Counted from the first letter of the stretch, positions 30,939 to 42,313 are shown. The stretch is 64,000 bases of DNA from Bactericera cockerelli (GCA_024516035.1 CM044961.1:9378094-9442093); one strand, 5' to 3'. Made by a program: numbers and translations. The notes: generated from the sequence alone by a model not told the origin.

Positions 30939-31332
30939 ATACAGGGTGTTTCAGAAAACTGTGCCTCTATTTTAACCACGTGTTTTATGGACCATTTTAG
31001 GGGGGGTCAAGTCTAAAACAAGAAGGGCGAAAGTGCTTCATAAGTGAAATCAGTACAATGACCTGAGAGTGCAATGACCTGGATTTCCACATCAAAATAA
31101 CGGCGTCATATTGTATTAGGAGTCGATTTTTTTTTCCGCCTTTCAATAACTCTAACAGGTAAGGCGTAATTCAAAATCAAAAACATTTTTTTTTAAAGAA
31201 TCTTTAGAGGCGTTCATCTCCCTTATGAAGCACTTTCGACCTTTTTCTTATAGACTTGACCCCCCCTATAATGGTCCATAATATATAACATGTGGTTAAA
31301 TAAAGGCACACTTTTCTGAAACACCCTGTATA
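30939..31332. mobile_element. Foldback MITE with ACAGGGTGTTTCAGAAAA ends
   Basis: The left end (ACAGGGTGTTTCAGAAAAC, then GTTTTATGGACCATTTTAGG, GGGGGTCAAGTCTA) is inverted at the right end (TAGACTTGACCCCCCCTATA, ATGGTCCATAATATATAAC, TTTTCTGAAACACCCTGT). The terminal inverted repeats are about 90 bp. TATA flanks both ends. It has no coding capacity. The superfamily is not identified. Confidence 0.82.
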
Positions 31333-31647
31333 CAAGGATGCGCCATTACTTTGTGCCCACAGTGTCGCCATGTTGCTCTCTGAGTTATCTTACGCCAGCT
31401 GCCATGCTGGTTATTCTACCCTTTCATATACAGGGTCTGACTAGTAGAGCTCTGAAAAATATAGGGAGAATTATTGTTACAAGTCAATACGTGAGGAAAG
31501 TCATAACTCATGGTCGGTTGCGCATTTTGGACTTTTGAACGTTTTCCTGGAATCGCACTGCAATTTTTTTGTGGCCAACCCTCATTAATTTTTTGCTCTC
31601 ATTTACAATTCGGGCTAAAGAATTCGGACATACGATTATACTTGAGA
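31333..31647. other. Tandem-repeat remnant and unclassified DNA
   Basis: Includes the remnant of the 64-bp array, then ATACAGGGTCTGACTAGTAG, which may be another MITE end. No gene. Confidence 0.4.
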
Positions 31648-31960
31648 CATTAATTTGAGTTTGAGACCACATAATAATAAGACTCTGAGGGTTAGGTGGT
31701 AGAAAATGCTTTGAGCATTATTTATTTATTTATTTACACTTTATTAATATGACATATTATATACAACACAAATAATTACAAATTAAAATACAATATAATA
31801 GAAGAAAAAAATAAAGAAAAAAAAAATAAATATATACATAATATAATTATGTCCTAACTAAAGGGCGGGGTTATTGCCTTTCGCAATCTCTTCCTCCCAA
31901 ATCTCTTCGCCTGGTGGTTACCTTCCACTGAAGAATATTATTATTATTATTATTATAACA
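31648..31960 (+). repeat. SINE-1 copy split by a LINE 3' tail (31716-31900, minus)
   Basis: The SINE-1 body (CATTAATTTGAGTTTGAGAC, AAGACTCTGAGGGTTAGGTG, GCTTTGAGCATTA) stops at 31715. A reverse LINE 3' tail follows: TTTATTTATTTATTTACACT, an A-rich middle, ATGTCCTAACTAAAGGGCG, GGGTTATTGCCTTTCGCAAT, CTCTTCCTCCCAA. The SINE then resumes with CGCCTGGTGGTTACCTTCC and (ATT)n. Clean target duplications could not be defined. Confidence 0.82.
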
Positions 31961-32049
31961 TACAAATTCTGTCCATATTTCATCCAATACCTCAACCAAC
32001 CTCAACCGTGAAGAAGAGGTTGCACAATGTCAACCCCAAGTAGGTTTAG

Positions 32050-32246
32050 GAAAATAATAATAATATCGCCTTATTTATACTACCCAATAAGGACTATTGA
32101 ATCCCATTATTCCAGCAGTGAGCCCAGGACGTATTATTAAGTGGTCAAAATCCCAAATGGGAGGATAACTTGTCATGTCCCGACTGATGGGTTTTGAACC
32201 CGCGACCTCTGGATTACCAGTCAGACGCCTTGATCACTGAGCTACC
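32050..32246 (-). repeat. SINE-2 copy, truncated by the scaffold gap
   Basis: Reverse copy: AATATCGCCTTATTTATACT, GACTATTGAATCCCATTATT, CCAGCAGTGAGCCCAGGACG, AACTTGTCATGTCCCGACTG, then the box B complement TTTTGAACCCGCGACCTCTG and GATCACTGAGCTACC (box A complement). The last few head bases are in the gap. Confidence 0.88.
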
Positions 32247-32346
32247 NNNNNNNNNNNNNNNNNNNNNNNNNNNNNNNNNNNNNNNNNNNNNNNNNNNNNN
32301 NNNNNNNNNNNNNNNNNNNNNNNNNNNNNNNNNNNNNNNNNNNNNN
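32247..32346. other. Scaffold gap (100 N)
   Basis: Exactly 100 N, immediately after a SINE-2 box A. Multi-copy SINE sequence is a common cause of assembly breaks. Confidence 0.98.
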
Positions 32347-32511
32347 ACCTCTGGAAGGTCATTAGTGTTAACCACTTTCCCACTGGTACATTTTTACTCT
32401 ACTGATGTTTTACATTTTAGATCATAGGTTCTAATACCTACAAGACATACCTAGTTCAAAATCAATAGATGCAAGTTATGAATTTGAACAGGTTCGAACT
32501 TAGAAACACAC

Positions 32512-32617
32512 TTTGTGTTATTTTATCACAATTTTAGTGGGTAGCACAGAATTATGGGACTTTATCCGTATCTTTGGGTTTAACGTCGCTTTCAATTGCA
32601 TGGTCATATTACTCCGT
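32512..32617 (-). repeat. SINE-6 tail and SINE-4 tail fragments
   Basis: 32512-32562 matches the SINE-6 end (CACAATTTTAGTGGGTAGC). 32576-32617 matches the SINE-4 end (GGTTTAACGTCGCTTTCAAT, TGCATGGTCATATTAC). Both are in reverse orientation. Confidence 0.65.
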
Positions 32618-32639
32618 ACCTAGGTATATCTTTAATATC

Positions 32640-32898
32640 TTCTTTTTCACCCAGAAATTTCTGATCTCTCCGTACATGTGCATGAGGCTGGCATTTCCGG
32701 AGGTTTGTGGGTACGATTCCCAGCAAACGGCGGCTAAAACCCTCGTCCTAATCCAGGACGTTAAATCGAATAGAATCATTGGCGTTATGAAGGTCATCCA
32801 GCCATAAAAAATGTGCCAAAACCAAACAACCTCAACCATGAGGTTGAACAACGTCGACAATGCTTGAGCGGGATAAGACAGAGTAAAGAAGAAGAAGA
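32640..32898 (+). repeat. SINE-3 copy, head lost
   Basis: Begins within the body (CCGTACATGTGCATGAGGCT, GGCATTTCCGGAGG). It keeps the core piece ACGATTCCCAGCAAACGG and the tail (AGGACGTTAAATCGAATAGA, AAAATGTGCCAAAACCAAAC, GGTTGAACAACGTCGACA), ending (GAA)n. Confidence 0.85.
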
Positions 32899-33851
32899 TA
32901 AAAGAGACCTACCTAATATTTAATTCAATTTACTGTTTTATTTGTACAATTATATACATAAAATTCTATGTAGTATACGTAAAATAAAAATTAAAATTCT
33001 ATGTAGTATTCTATGTAGTATAGTCATATACATAAATACATACAAATAAATTTTATATAAATTCTTAGCTGAAAAGAAAAACTATGTTCCTTTACACAAA
33101 GAGAGTAAAAAGTCTATCCTGTCTAAGGTAGACCTGAGCATATATATAGCTAATATAGGTACCTAGCTAATAATATGTTATTATTACCAATTCCCAATGT
33201 GTTAAGTGCTACTTAAGTGCTGGGCCATGAAATAATAAATTATTCTGCACTTAATTTACAACCCAAGCAGTCCACTAACCTAATCTCAATGCCTAAACCA
33301 CCATGTCTAATATAATGTATTTTCTATTTGTCCATAAGGAGAAACAGATTTGTGTATAAATTACCTTCAAACAGATTACCTACTTAAATATGTTACCAGC
33401 AGACTTGAGCTGACAGACAATGTATTTCATAATATACATTCGAGTATACTAATACTATAGGTAAAGTACCTATGATCACATATACCTATGCATGAAACAC
33501 GTTAAGTTTTATGAACATATGTACTTCACAATAGCTATGCTTTAACAAATTTGTCTGACACAATGTACAAAGAGATTTACAAGCTGCATTTTACAACTTT
33601 TGGCTTTTTATGCCGCCTCTTCATCTAATAATACGACGGAATTCTGACACATTTAATGCATCCTTGATGTGGGTTGTGACGCATATCAAATCCAATGATT
33701 TTGAGGTGTCACGATAATCTCTCTTTGCAAAATTATAGCATCAGGCTAACCTATTAGATACAACATACAACGTTCTCGAGATATAGGTATCTACATATAT
33801 TACATTAACCTACCTAATATTATTGAACATTTTAAAGCATATACTTTAGTC
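32899..33851. other. No gene recognised
   Basis: AT-rich, with short repeats of TTCTATGTAGTAT near 32965-33020. No coding or RNA feature is supported. Confidence 0.45.
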
Positions 33852-34130
33852 AAACAAAAGTTATCATATTTGTGTTAATCACAATCGTAATATCACAACA
33901 GACAAAAAAGAAACAGAGAGGATTTTCTCAATCCTATGAGCTCGAATACAATGAAAATCATTGTACATTTCTAGAATAATTAATGCATGATTATTATGAT
34001 TGACATGGTAAACAAACTCAAACTCTTTAGATACTGGAAAGAGGAATCCCTAATATAAATTCTATTTTAGTCCAGTTTATGTGGAAGATGTGGCAACACC
34101 CCTAAAACATTTTCCCACCAGCCGCGCCTG
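33852..34130 (-). repeat. SINE-5 tail followed by an unclassified repeat
   Basis: 33852-33899 is the reverse SINE-5 end (ATATTTGTGTTAATCACAAT). From 33918, GAGGATTTTCTCAATCCTAT, TACATTTCTAGAATAATTAA and CACCCCTAAAACATTTTCCC match the repeat at 60470-60672 and its mirror at 43481-43700. A short insertion lies near 34080. The repeat class is unknown. Confidence 0.65.
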
Positions 34131-34214
34131 GTTAGAAGAGTGCCTAAAACACTGGCCCTGTTTTTTTAAGGCATATTATTTGAAATATGGTGTAGTAATA
34201 ACTATTGTTATAAG

Positions 34215-34585
34215 CATCGAGGTTTCACTCTCTAACAGACACCCTATATCTAGGAGGATATTCAAGTAATTCCTTTGATACTTTTGAAACATACTGATGT
34301 ATTCACATTATTATATACATTAGAAAAGTCCAAGGTTTCATTCTTTAACGAACACCCTATATCTATTAGGATATTCTAGTAATTCCTGCGCTACTTTGGG
34401 AACACTCTGTAGTCACATTCTAAATCAGAAATATTCAAGGTTTTACTCTCTATTGAACACCCTATATCAAGAAGGATCTTCTAGTTAGTCCTGATGCGCT
34501 ACTTTGGGAACACACTGTAGTCACATTCTAAATCAGAAATATTCGAGGTTTCACTCTCTATTGAACACCCTGTATCGAGAGGGAT
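34215..34585. repeat. Tandem repeat, 105-115 bp unit, three and a half copies
   Basis: Each unit starts like CGAGGTTTCACTCTCTA, then GAACACCCTATATC, TTGGGAACACACTGTAGTC, ACATTCTAAATCAGAAATAT. Starts are near 34217, 34332, 34435 and 34542. The last two units are closest to each other. Confidence 0.82.
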
Positions 34586-35174
34586 AATGGAGTGAATTCC
34601 AGGCTCCTTACAATTCCTGCGCTTGACACATTTGTTGTAATTTATGGGATGGGTCAGGCCCGGAGCTTAGGGAATCCTCTGGGGGTCTATTTCGTGCCTG
34701 ACATAGAAGAGTCTTCAATTAAATTCAACGTCCTAGAGCCAAATTATGAAACAGTATTAAAAATATCAAGGATTCGTTAATCCTAATAGCCACCATCACA
34801 TAACAGCTGATATAAATGCGCTGTGTTTGGTTGAAATTCTCACCTGAGGGCGTGTTAAGGTAGGATTAGTTAACACAATATATCCTGTTTCATAATTCAG
34901 GCTTCAGTTCATCACTTCACATGGCTGGGCTACTATAAATAACCACAGTAAATAATCCAAATCAAAATCCAAAGTCAGTTTATGATGGAGCCCAGCATTT
35001 GTTATTAGACCTAATCTTGTCAGTTTTTTTTTTCTAAACTATCGAATATCATTTTTATGATAACTAAAGTTTTCCCTATGATTAGGTATAGTTTTACCAT
35101 TTTGTTGACCATGCGGGGACTCATAATGAGTCTTGATTTTCGAAATAAAATTCTAGGTAATTGGTCCTCGTTGT
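34586..35174. other. No gene recognised
   Basis: No supported feature. The sequence is moderately AT-rich. Confidence 0.4.
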
Positions 35175-35620
35175 ATACAGGGTGGTCCAGAAAGTTTGCA
35201 CCAAAATGATAGGGGTAATAAAAGAGACCATTTCCAACAAAAATATTCCCGGACATTTTCCTTTATTTTTTGTCATTTTCAAAATGGCGGCCAAACGTGT
35301 GTTTTTCAAATATTCCGACTTTGGTTGGCTTTTGATTTTTTTATTTTTTTCTGTACCACCTAGAAAAAAACGGATTGTATTTTTGAATTGAAAATAAAAT
35401 TTTAATTAAAATAAGTTAAATTAACCCGTTCAATGTTTTAATGATCATGCTCATTTAGGCTGTCAACGTTCTGAACGCACATATTTGAAAAACACACGTT
35501 TTGGCCGCCATTTTGAAAACGACAAAAAATAAAGGAAAATGTGCGGGAACATTTTTGTTCGAAATGGACTCTTTTATTACCCCTATCATTTTGGTGCAAA
35601 CTTTCTGGACCACCCTGTAT
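35175..35620. mobile_element. Long-armed foldback MITE
   Basis: Arms of about 140 bp are inverted copies. Left: TACAGGGTGGTCCAGAAAGT, TTGCACCAAAATGATAGGGG, TTTCAAAATGGCGGCCAAAC. Right: GTTTTGGCCGCCATTTTGAA, CCCCTATCATTTTGGTGCAA, ACTTTCTGGACCACCCTGTA. A central loop of about 160 bp separates them, and TA flanks both ends. No open frame for a transposase. A transcript would fold into a long hairpin. Confidence 0.9.
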
Positions 35621-35647
35621 AACTATTTATACCTATGCATTATTTAC

Positions 35648-35705
35648 TTTCATGGGTTTCGAACCCAGATCCTTAGCTAAACCAGTCTTGTCCAGTGAAC
35701 TACCC
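35648..35705 (-). repeat. tRNA-like SINE head fragment
   Basis: Reverse complement shows GTAGTTCACTGGACAAGACT (box A-like) and GGGTTCGAAACCC (box B). It lacks an acceptor stem partner, so it is a SINE head remnant of a family not otherwise seen here, not a tRNA gene. Confidence 0.45.
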
Positions 35706-37009
35706 CCACTATCCTACCCCCAAGTGATCTTCGGAAAACCATCCCTGAGTGTGAACTCCTTTACAAAATGTTAATCCAACACCCTTCTCTCATCTTGAGC
35801 TAACTAACATAATCATCTGTACTATTATAAAATGTAAACAATCATTATTAGTATCCATAGCAACCATCATTGTTTTATTGTTATCATCACATCACCATGT
35901 TGCAAAATAACAACAACAACAATAAATAGTTTTCTGATCTTCCATTTCAAGGCCATCATACTCAGCAGAAGTATCTTTAATTTTATTACTTGGTTGCCAT
36001 GACAACGCCCCAGAGTTACTCGACGGCCATGTTTGTTTCGATCAATATGGCCGGAGGGTGGTGGGAAGGCGGTGCTTCTGTTGTTCTACGTTTAGAATAA
36101 TGTTTTCAAAAGCTTCTTAGGTTGACTGATAGAGGGCGCTACTTGTTTGAAATTAATAGTTTGATGGATGCGTGTTGGTTTGGTCATGTTTGATGAGTTG
36201 TAACTTACTTCAGATAATAACTTACATAGTATTTTTTCGCAAACTATATTGCCTTTTTTTTTTATAATTACTTTCCTTAGTGTATTATAAGGAAATAATC
36301 CTATAATAATTGTATTATTCTTTTATTCAGTCTTCTGTTTCTTCATGTCACGCCCGTATCATTCACAATATAGGTACTTCATATCTTGGATAGTTTGGAC
36401 TGTATTTCCTTTTTACTTTCATAAACTTTAAATTTTGATGTTGAAAATTTATAAATTTGAGCGCAGGACTTGCAACCATACCGGCGCGTGCCTGGCTCAG
36501 ATAATATAACTAAATAATCGAAGGTATTGTGTTCGTTTTTATAATAATTTTTTAGGGTCTAAAAGTCTGAGTGTTACAATCCACTCTAAGAGATATTTCA
36601 ACGATTTTTTTTTAAACACATATAACTAAAGAAGACGTGATGTAGATGGTCCCATTATAAAAATACATGAACTTTCGAATCAGCAGCGCTCGTGCGGGAT
36701 AAAGACCGTTCGCCTGACCTGTAACTTTTTATTCAAACTCTTAATATATTTCATGAATCGTACACCCGATTTCAATAAAGTTTTCCATGTCAATGCGTAT
36801 TACCCGTTTAGAAAGTATTTTTTTTTTTAATGAATAATGGTTGTACTCTGATAGTTAGGAAAATGCGAAAGAGGTCTTTCTTTTTTGTTGATAGATATTT
36901 TTTGTACAATATAGAATCTGAAATTTAATAATCTATTGGCCTTATCAGATGTATAAAATTGCATCATTCACTTTTTTTTCTCTAAATATATTAGTTCTAA
37001 AATTTTCCA
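35706..37009. other. No gene; CTCF-like core motif
   Basis: Slightly higher GC around 35990-36080, but no coding frame. AGAGGGCGCTA at 36131-36141 fits the core of the CTCF consensus; the flanking consensus bases do not match. Confidence 0.35.
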
Positions 37010-37465
37010 AATTCAAGTAGATATACAACACACTGCATGTTGTATGAGCACTTCTCATCCCTCAAATTTCCAGTAATAAATTAATAATAATAATAATAAA
37101 TGTGTTTCTTTGTGTTGTTATAATTTTTAGTGGGTAGCGCAGAATTATAGGACATTTCCATATCTTTTAATACCCTAATATCTTATTTTTGCCTATAATT
37201 CCGACACTGATCGCTGCTCACATTAAAGCAGCTACTCATTTTTCCTCACGAATGAACCCCGAACACCCAAGAACTGAGCAGAAAAAATCTTACCCCGCTG
37301 GGTCACCCAGGTCGATAACCCAGCTCACCGTGCGTGCAATGCGTAGCGCGCTAACTCACTCGACCACGGTGACTTCTTTTAAAATTCCAGTAGATATACA
37401 CTGCAATATCCCCTCGTATGAGCACTTCTCATCCCTCAAAATGCCAGTAGATACACTGCAATATT
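37010..37465. repeat. Short tandem array split by a SINE-6
   Basis: AAGTAGATATACAACACACT and ATGAGCACTTCTCATCCCTC occur before (37010-37075) and after (37380-37440) the SINE-6, with a third partial unit (CCAGTAGATACACTGCAATA) to 37465. The array predates the insertion. Confidence 0.72.
37082..37374 (-). repeat. SINE-6, near full-length
   Basis: Reverse copy: an (AAT)n tail at the left, then TTTTTAGTGGGTAGCGCAG, CATTAAAGCAGCTACTCATT, CCCCGCTGGGTCACCCAGG, GCGTAGCGCGCTAACTCACT, CGACCACGGTGACT. Compared with 43171-43464, box B has lost its TTCGA core (GGTCGATAACCC), so promoter function is doubtful. Confidence 0.88.
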
Positions 37466-37813
37466 AGCATAACATACCCCTGAGGGTGAGGGACATCGTA
37501 AAACCCTTCCACCAGCACGGTTACTAATGGTTACCAACTAGCAGATTTCAGTAATGTACACAGATGTGGACACCACGTGACCCTCTGTCGGATGGAAAGC
37601 TGAAAATGCTGAAATGGTCAGCATGCTACCGCGTGCCCTGTTTCGTTCCTCTGGACTTTGCTATACGGAAATGGCTCGAGTTTTTTTTAATTCGTTTTTA
37701 GAGTCGCTTTCATGATTTTTTTTTAATTCGTTTTCACAGTAGTCATATCACGACGACGGTTTCGGCCACCTGATCTATCGAGCTACAAAATTGTATTGTA
37801 ATTATTATTTTTT
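37466..37813. other. No gene; short T-rich duplication
   Basis: TTTTTTTTAATTCGTTTT occurs twice (37682 and 37718). TCACGACGACGGTTT near 37748 is a SINE-4 scrap. Confidence 0.4.
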
Positions 37814-37970
37814 TGGTTTAACGTCGCTTTGACTGCATGGTCATATCATGCACGATGGGAACCTCCATTCATTCGCTGGAAGCTCACAAACATTCTTCTC
37901 AAATCAACCTCACTTAGCCTGAGTGGGGTCGGGATAGACAGCATCAGAGGGCTCGAATTTTAATGGTGGC
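37814..37970 (-). repeat. SINE-4 copy, 5'-truncated
   Basis: GGTTTAACGTCGCTTTGACT, GCATGGTCATATCATG, CCATTCATTCGCTGGAAGC, CCTCACTTAGCCTGAGTGGG, GAGGGCTCGAATTTTAATGG. Tail and core are present. The 5S head is not. Confidence 0.78.
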
Positions 37971-38394
37971 TTGACTTTTTTACAACCACACTCATTTTCA
38001 ACTATAAATTATACAGTCATACCTCTTACACAAATTGCACACATAGGTAGAATTGATACCTTAATAATTTAACTTACGATGGTAATGGGCAGATGACATC
38101 TACTAGTCTACTCAGTATAAACTGAAAAGTAGAAGTTGTACTAGATAACACAGATATCTATCTACATCATTGAGATGGGACCCTCATTTTATTTTTCATA
38201 AGATTCAATCAGAGTTAACTTTCAATGCATTCATCAGCCTGAGTACATGGGGCAATGCAATGATGATACATTTAAAGTCGTCTCGAAGATTCGAAGAGGC
38301 TGCTCAAAATGTATCATCCATGAATAATTTCAAAAGTCCACTTTGTTTATCCTTTTCTCTCCCCATCAAATGAGGTAAATCCTCTAACAATATG
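37971..38394. other. No gene recognised
   Basis: Unremarkable interval before the pyrimidine-rich block. Confidence 0.4.
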
Positions 38395-38875
38395 GCGTAA
38401 CTCTCCTCCTCCTCCTCCTCTCCTTCTTTTTCCCTTTTTCTTCTTCTCCTCCTCCTCCTCTCCCTTCTTTTTCTCTTTTTCCTTCTTCTCTTTCTCCTCC
38501 TCTCCTCTTTCTCTTTCTTTCCTCCTCCTCCTGTCCCTTCTCCTCTTCCTCCTTTTCCTTCTTCTACTTCTCATCCTCCTCCTCCTACTTCTCCTCCTCT
38601 TCCTTCTCCTCCTCTTCTCCTCCTCTTCGTCCTTCTCTCCTCTTCCTCCTTCTCCTCTTCCTCCTCCTCCTACTCCTCTTCCTCCTCCTCCTCCTACTCC
38701 TCTTCCTCCTCTCCTGCTCCTCCTTCTCCTGCTCCTCCTCCTTTTACTCCTCCTCCTTCTAATTCTCCCCCTCCTTCTCCTCCTCCTACTCCTTCTACTC
38801 CACCTTCTCCTCCTCCTCCTCCTCTTCTTCTTGCCATCCTCTTCCTTCTTCCTTCTTTTAATCCTTCTCCTCACC
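38395..38875. repeat. (CCT/CTT)n pyrimidine-rich tract
   Basis: Nearly pure C/T on the plus strand, in CCTCCT and CTTCTT triplets. The 195-codon arginine/lysine/glutamate/glycine-rich minus-strand frame across it is a low-complexity artefact. Such tracts can adopt H-DNA. Confidence 0.92.
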
Positions 38876-38984
38876 CCAGACATTCCTTTTTTTATCCCTC
38901 TGGTCACTGCTGCTTCGGACACGAGGTAGTACACAGCTGATGCTCTGTTACGAATATACTGGGTATACAGTCAAACCATGCATC

Positions 38985-39168
38985 AGGAGTTATTATTATT
39001 ATTATATTATGCTTTATAGAGTAAGAAAAATAAAATATATACAGTAAAATACAATGAAATTATAAAGATAAAATAAATAGATTGAACAAAGAAACAAGAA
39101 CAAAAATGAGAATAAATCTAATGTCCTACCTAAAGGGCTGGGTTATTGCCTGTGGCTATCTCTTTAAG
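38985..39168 (-). repeat. LINE 3' tail repeat (hairpin type), diverged
   Basis: (TTA)n start, A-rich middle, TAATGTCCTACCTAAAGGGC, TGGGTTATTGCCTGTGGCTA, TCTCTTTAAGG. The stem has lost pairing (GCCTGTGGC). A GGATATAAGAGA-type scrap (GGATTTAAGAGAACATGG) follows to about 39220. Confidence 0.6.
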
Positions 39169-39777
39169 GATTTAAGAGAACATGGGTATAAGAAATACCT
39201 GGATACAAGAGAACAATTATTGTATCTCTATCTGAAATATTCTATCAGTTTTTTGAAGATTTAAGAAAAAAAAATTGATCTCCCAAAAATCCATGGCTGA
39301 AAAATCATCATTGCAGCAATTCGTATTTCTTATAAAATTACTAACCGCATTGCGGCGCGGTGATGCATTCACCAAGGCATGGCCTTGCATTTTGTATTTA
39401 ACTTTTATCATTATTTGTTTGCACATATTTTATGTCCTGTAATAAATAATTTAATAATAATTATATAATATTACATTAATGTAGATCCTAATTTAATCAG
39501 AGCTCTCTAATCCTAAATTAATCAAAGCTCTCTAAACCTATCATTATTTGCTCAAATTTTACGTTAATCAGTCGGAAAGTGGTACATCTCTCGTTTGATT
39601 TGAAATTAAAAAAGTCATTTTTCGAACAATGACCTGAAAATATTTTCATCTTAACATATTCTGAAATTTTCTAGAAAAAAAAGAAACATGGACAATTGGA
39701 CACCCTGTACAATAATTATACAGTATATTTTATATATAAGGAGACATTTAGTCCAACTAAATCTAACAAAAAATATT
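39169..39777. other. No gene; possible outward continuation of the left arm
   Basis: AT-rich. The mirror of this segment would fall beyond the right window edge, so it cannot be tested whether the inverted repeat continues here. Confidence 0.4.
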
Positions 39778-40460
39778 ACTTTTTTCTGAGAGAAAAAAAT
39801 AAACCAGTTTATTTTATTTAAATTTAATTCTGATTCGGGCAAATTGCATGGGAGGACCCAGCAGCACTCGGTCCAAATTAGCTCTCCTGGGTTCCAAATT
39901 CCCGATGCCAACCTCTCTGATGCAACTTTGTAAGTCACTTAGAAGCTTCTCAGTATGGAGTAGTAACATAAAATTATTTCCTAATAAAACCTGTCTCTGA
40001 TAGGTTTAAAATTTAAGCTCACAAATTATTCCAAGCTTTTAAAATTCTGATTTCAAAAACCAGATAATTCTTCTTCACAATTTTGTTATAATTCACAGTG
40101 TACTGTGTAGGAATATAACTACTCTACAGTAGAGTGGTATTAGAGAGCATAAATATGTATTATAATATACATATAATAAATGTATAATATCATATACTCG
40201 TACATAATTATTTATATTATTACAGGGTGTTTGGTATTTCTTTTCAATACTTACCTAAGGTGTTAAAAATGATACTTCATCTCTCATTAGCTTTAACGCA
40301 GGCAACCAATCGGGTTTGGATAGGAGGTAAATGAGTAGATAATAATACAATACATATATCTATACTGATGGTTAGTTAAAACATATTGTCTTGAGCAATA
40401 ACCTCGTCCTTCTAAGCTGATGGTACTTATATATCTACATCTATCGACATTATATAGTTT

Positions 40461-40672
40461 GTCCCGGTAGCTCAGTGGTAAAGGCGGCACTCTGTGAAAA
40501 CACAGGTTCCAGAGGTCGTGGGTTCGAAACCCAGCCAGGACATGACGAGTTATCCCCCCATTTGGGATTCTTACCACATATTAATAATATGTCTTGGGTT
40601 TACTGCTCGAATAATGGGACTTTAATAGTCCTTATCGGGCAGTATAAATAAGGCGATATTATTTATTTATTA
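40461..40672 (+). repeat. SINE-2, full-length
   Basis: Head GTCCCGGTAGCTCAGTGGTA (box A), CGTGGGTTCGAAACCC (box B), AGCCAGGACA closing an acceptor-like stem (GTCC with GGAC). Body GACGAGTTATCCCCCCATTT, GGGTTTACTGCTCGAATAAT; end AAATAAGGCGATATTATTTA. It is the most tRNA-like head in the window, but a SINE body follows directly. Confidence 0.92.
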
Positions 40673-40738
40673 TTTATATATATTATATATTTACATGTTG
40701 TATCTGTATCTACCAGCACTTAACCCACTTACCAGCAT

Positions 40739-40944
40739 TGGTAGTCAAGTGGTTAACGCGCTAGTCTGGCAATCCAGGTAGCGCAGAGATCGGTTGGTTC
40801 GAATCCCACCCAGTGCATGAATTTTTCTTCGTTAATTTGGTTTTTTGACCACATAATAATAAGACTCTGAGGGTTATGTGGTAGAAAATGCTTTTAGCAT
40901 TAACCTCGCCTGGTGGTTAATACCTTCCACTAAAAAGTGTTAAT
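40739..40944 (+). repeat. SINE-1, full-length
   Basis: TGGTAGTCAAGTGGTTAACG, CGCTAGTCTGGCAATCCAGG, TTGGTTCGAATCCCACCCAG, body ACCACATAATAATAAGACTC, tail GCCTGGTGGTTAATACCTTC. Mirrored at 62852-63051. Confidence 0.92.
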
Positions 40945-41445
40945 ATGATTAGGTATTACTACTATTATTATTACCAGCAGTTTATTAGGTATCCCCGGTC
41001 CACCGGAACCAAAATATCATCTTCTTTGAAAAATATTACATCCTGAATGAAATTTTAAAGTTAGTATCTTCAGCTACACCCTGTATATTTTTTATGTTAA
41101 TATTTTTTTCAACTAAAATCAACTTAGTCTAATTTATTTCACGTCCAGAATCAAATCCTCCATTTCTCCTTGACCATAAAAAATATAAGACTAACGAACT
41201 ACAAAGTAAATATAAATACATATCTACTTATATTTTACTTATTGTATATTAATTCCATGTAAGTCTTACAAGCTTTCGTACCAATTTGATATTTTTATTA
41301 TTTTTTACTACCAGTCGGGTTGTTTATTTATTATACCGGTGTATTTGTGAGCTATACCTATACATTGAATTTGAATCATAAAGTTAATTCTAATATACAA
41401 GGTGTATAGAAGAGTTTAATACCTTCTATTAGAAGAGATAATAAT

Positions 41446-41541
41446 AATAACACTCTAGCGGAAGGTATTAACCAACAGGCGAAGTTCATGCTCAAAGCAT
41501 TTTCTACCACCTAACCCTGAGAGTCTTATTATTATGGAGTC
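41446..41541 (-). repeat. SINE-1 3' part
   Basis: AACACTCTAGCGGAAGGTAT, CTACCACCTAACCCTGAGAG. 5'-truncated. Mirrored at 62255-62350. Confidence 0.85.
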
Positions 41542-42312
41542 TGATTATCTATTATCCTATAAAATTATGGACTTACAATATCCTCGCTTGTATTCGAAGT
41601 TTCAATAACATAAAAATAAAACTCTTCAAAGAACACCCTTTATACTGAAGGCAATGTTCAAATCTTGAGACAGAAAAAAGGAAGAAAAAAAAAAAGAATA
41701 TAAAAAAAACATGGAAGAATCTCATCTTCTTCTTCTCTGAAACAGGTTTTTAATTTAAAATTTATCTAATTTAAATAAACATGTAATTCGGAATACCAAT
41801 ATGTTCCTTAGATTCTTATTCGAGATTCTTTTTTATTATGAAGATTCTTCTGCATGATCATTATTATAATGATGTGGATTTTGAAAAAAGAGAGAAAGAA
41901 ACTGGTTGAAATACGACCCATGTTGGTAGAGTTAGTTGATCAGAGTTGGTTGGTTTTTTTTAATGAACATTTATTTAAAGATGGCACTGAAACTCTCAGA
42001 GTCCTTGCGTTAGAGTTGGTTTTTCTTGGTAATATACTGTCCCAGGCATGTTACAAATAGTTCCACTCATCAGCGTGGGACTTAGGACCAAGTCCCAGTC
42101 ATCAGGGTGGGACTTAGGAAAAAGTCCCATTTTACTACAGCAGACTATTGTATACAATACAGAGTGAACGAAAAGTCATACCTACATTAATTAGGTACAT
42201 ATCCTTTTAATTTGTTTGACCTTTTTTTGCTTTTTTCCCTTAATGGAAATTGAAACGAGCGGAGAGAGAAAGAAAGAGGATGAAATTGAGAGAAAAAAAA
42301 TTGAGATGGGGA

Positions 42313-42313
42313 T

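Noticed and set aside
38347..38934. 195-codon arginine/lysine-rich frame on the minus strand
   Set aside because: Translation of a pure pyrimidine tract; no sequence complexity.
40461..40543. tRNA gene
   Set aside because: The tRNA-like fold is good, but a SINE-2 body follows and the same head occurs in several copies.
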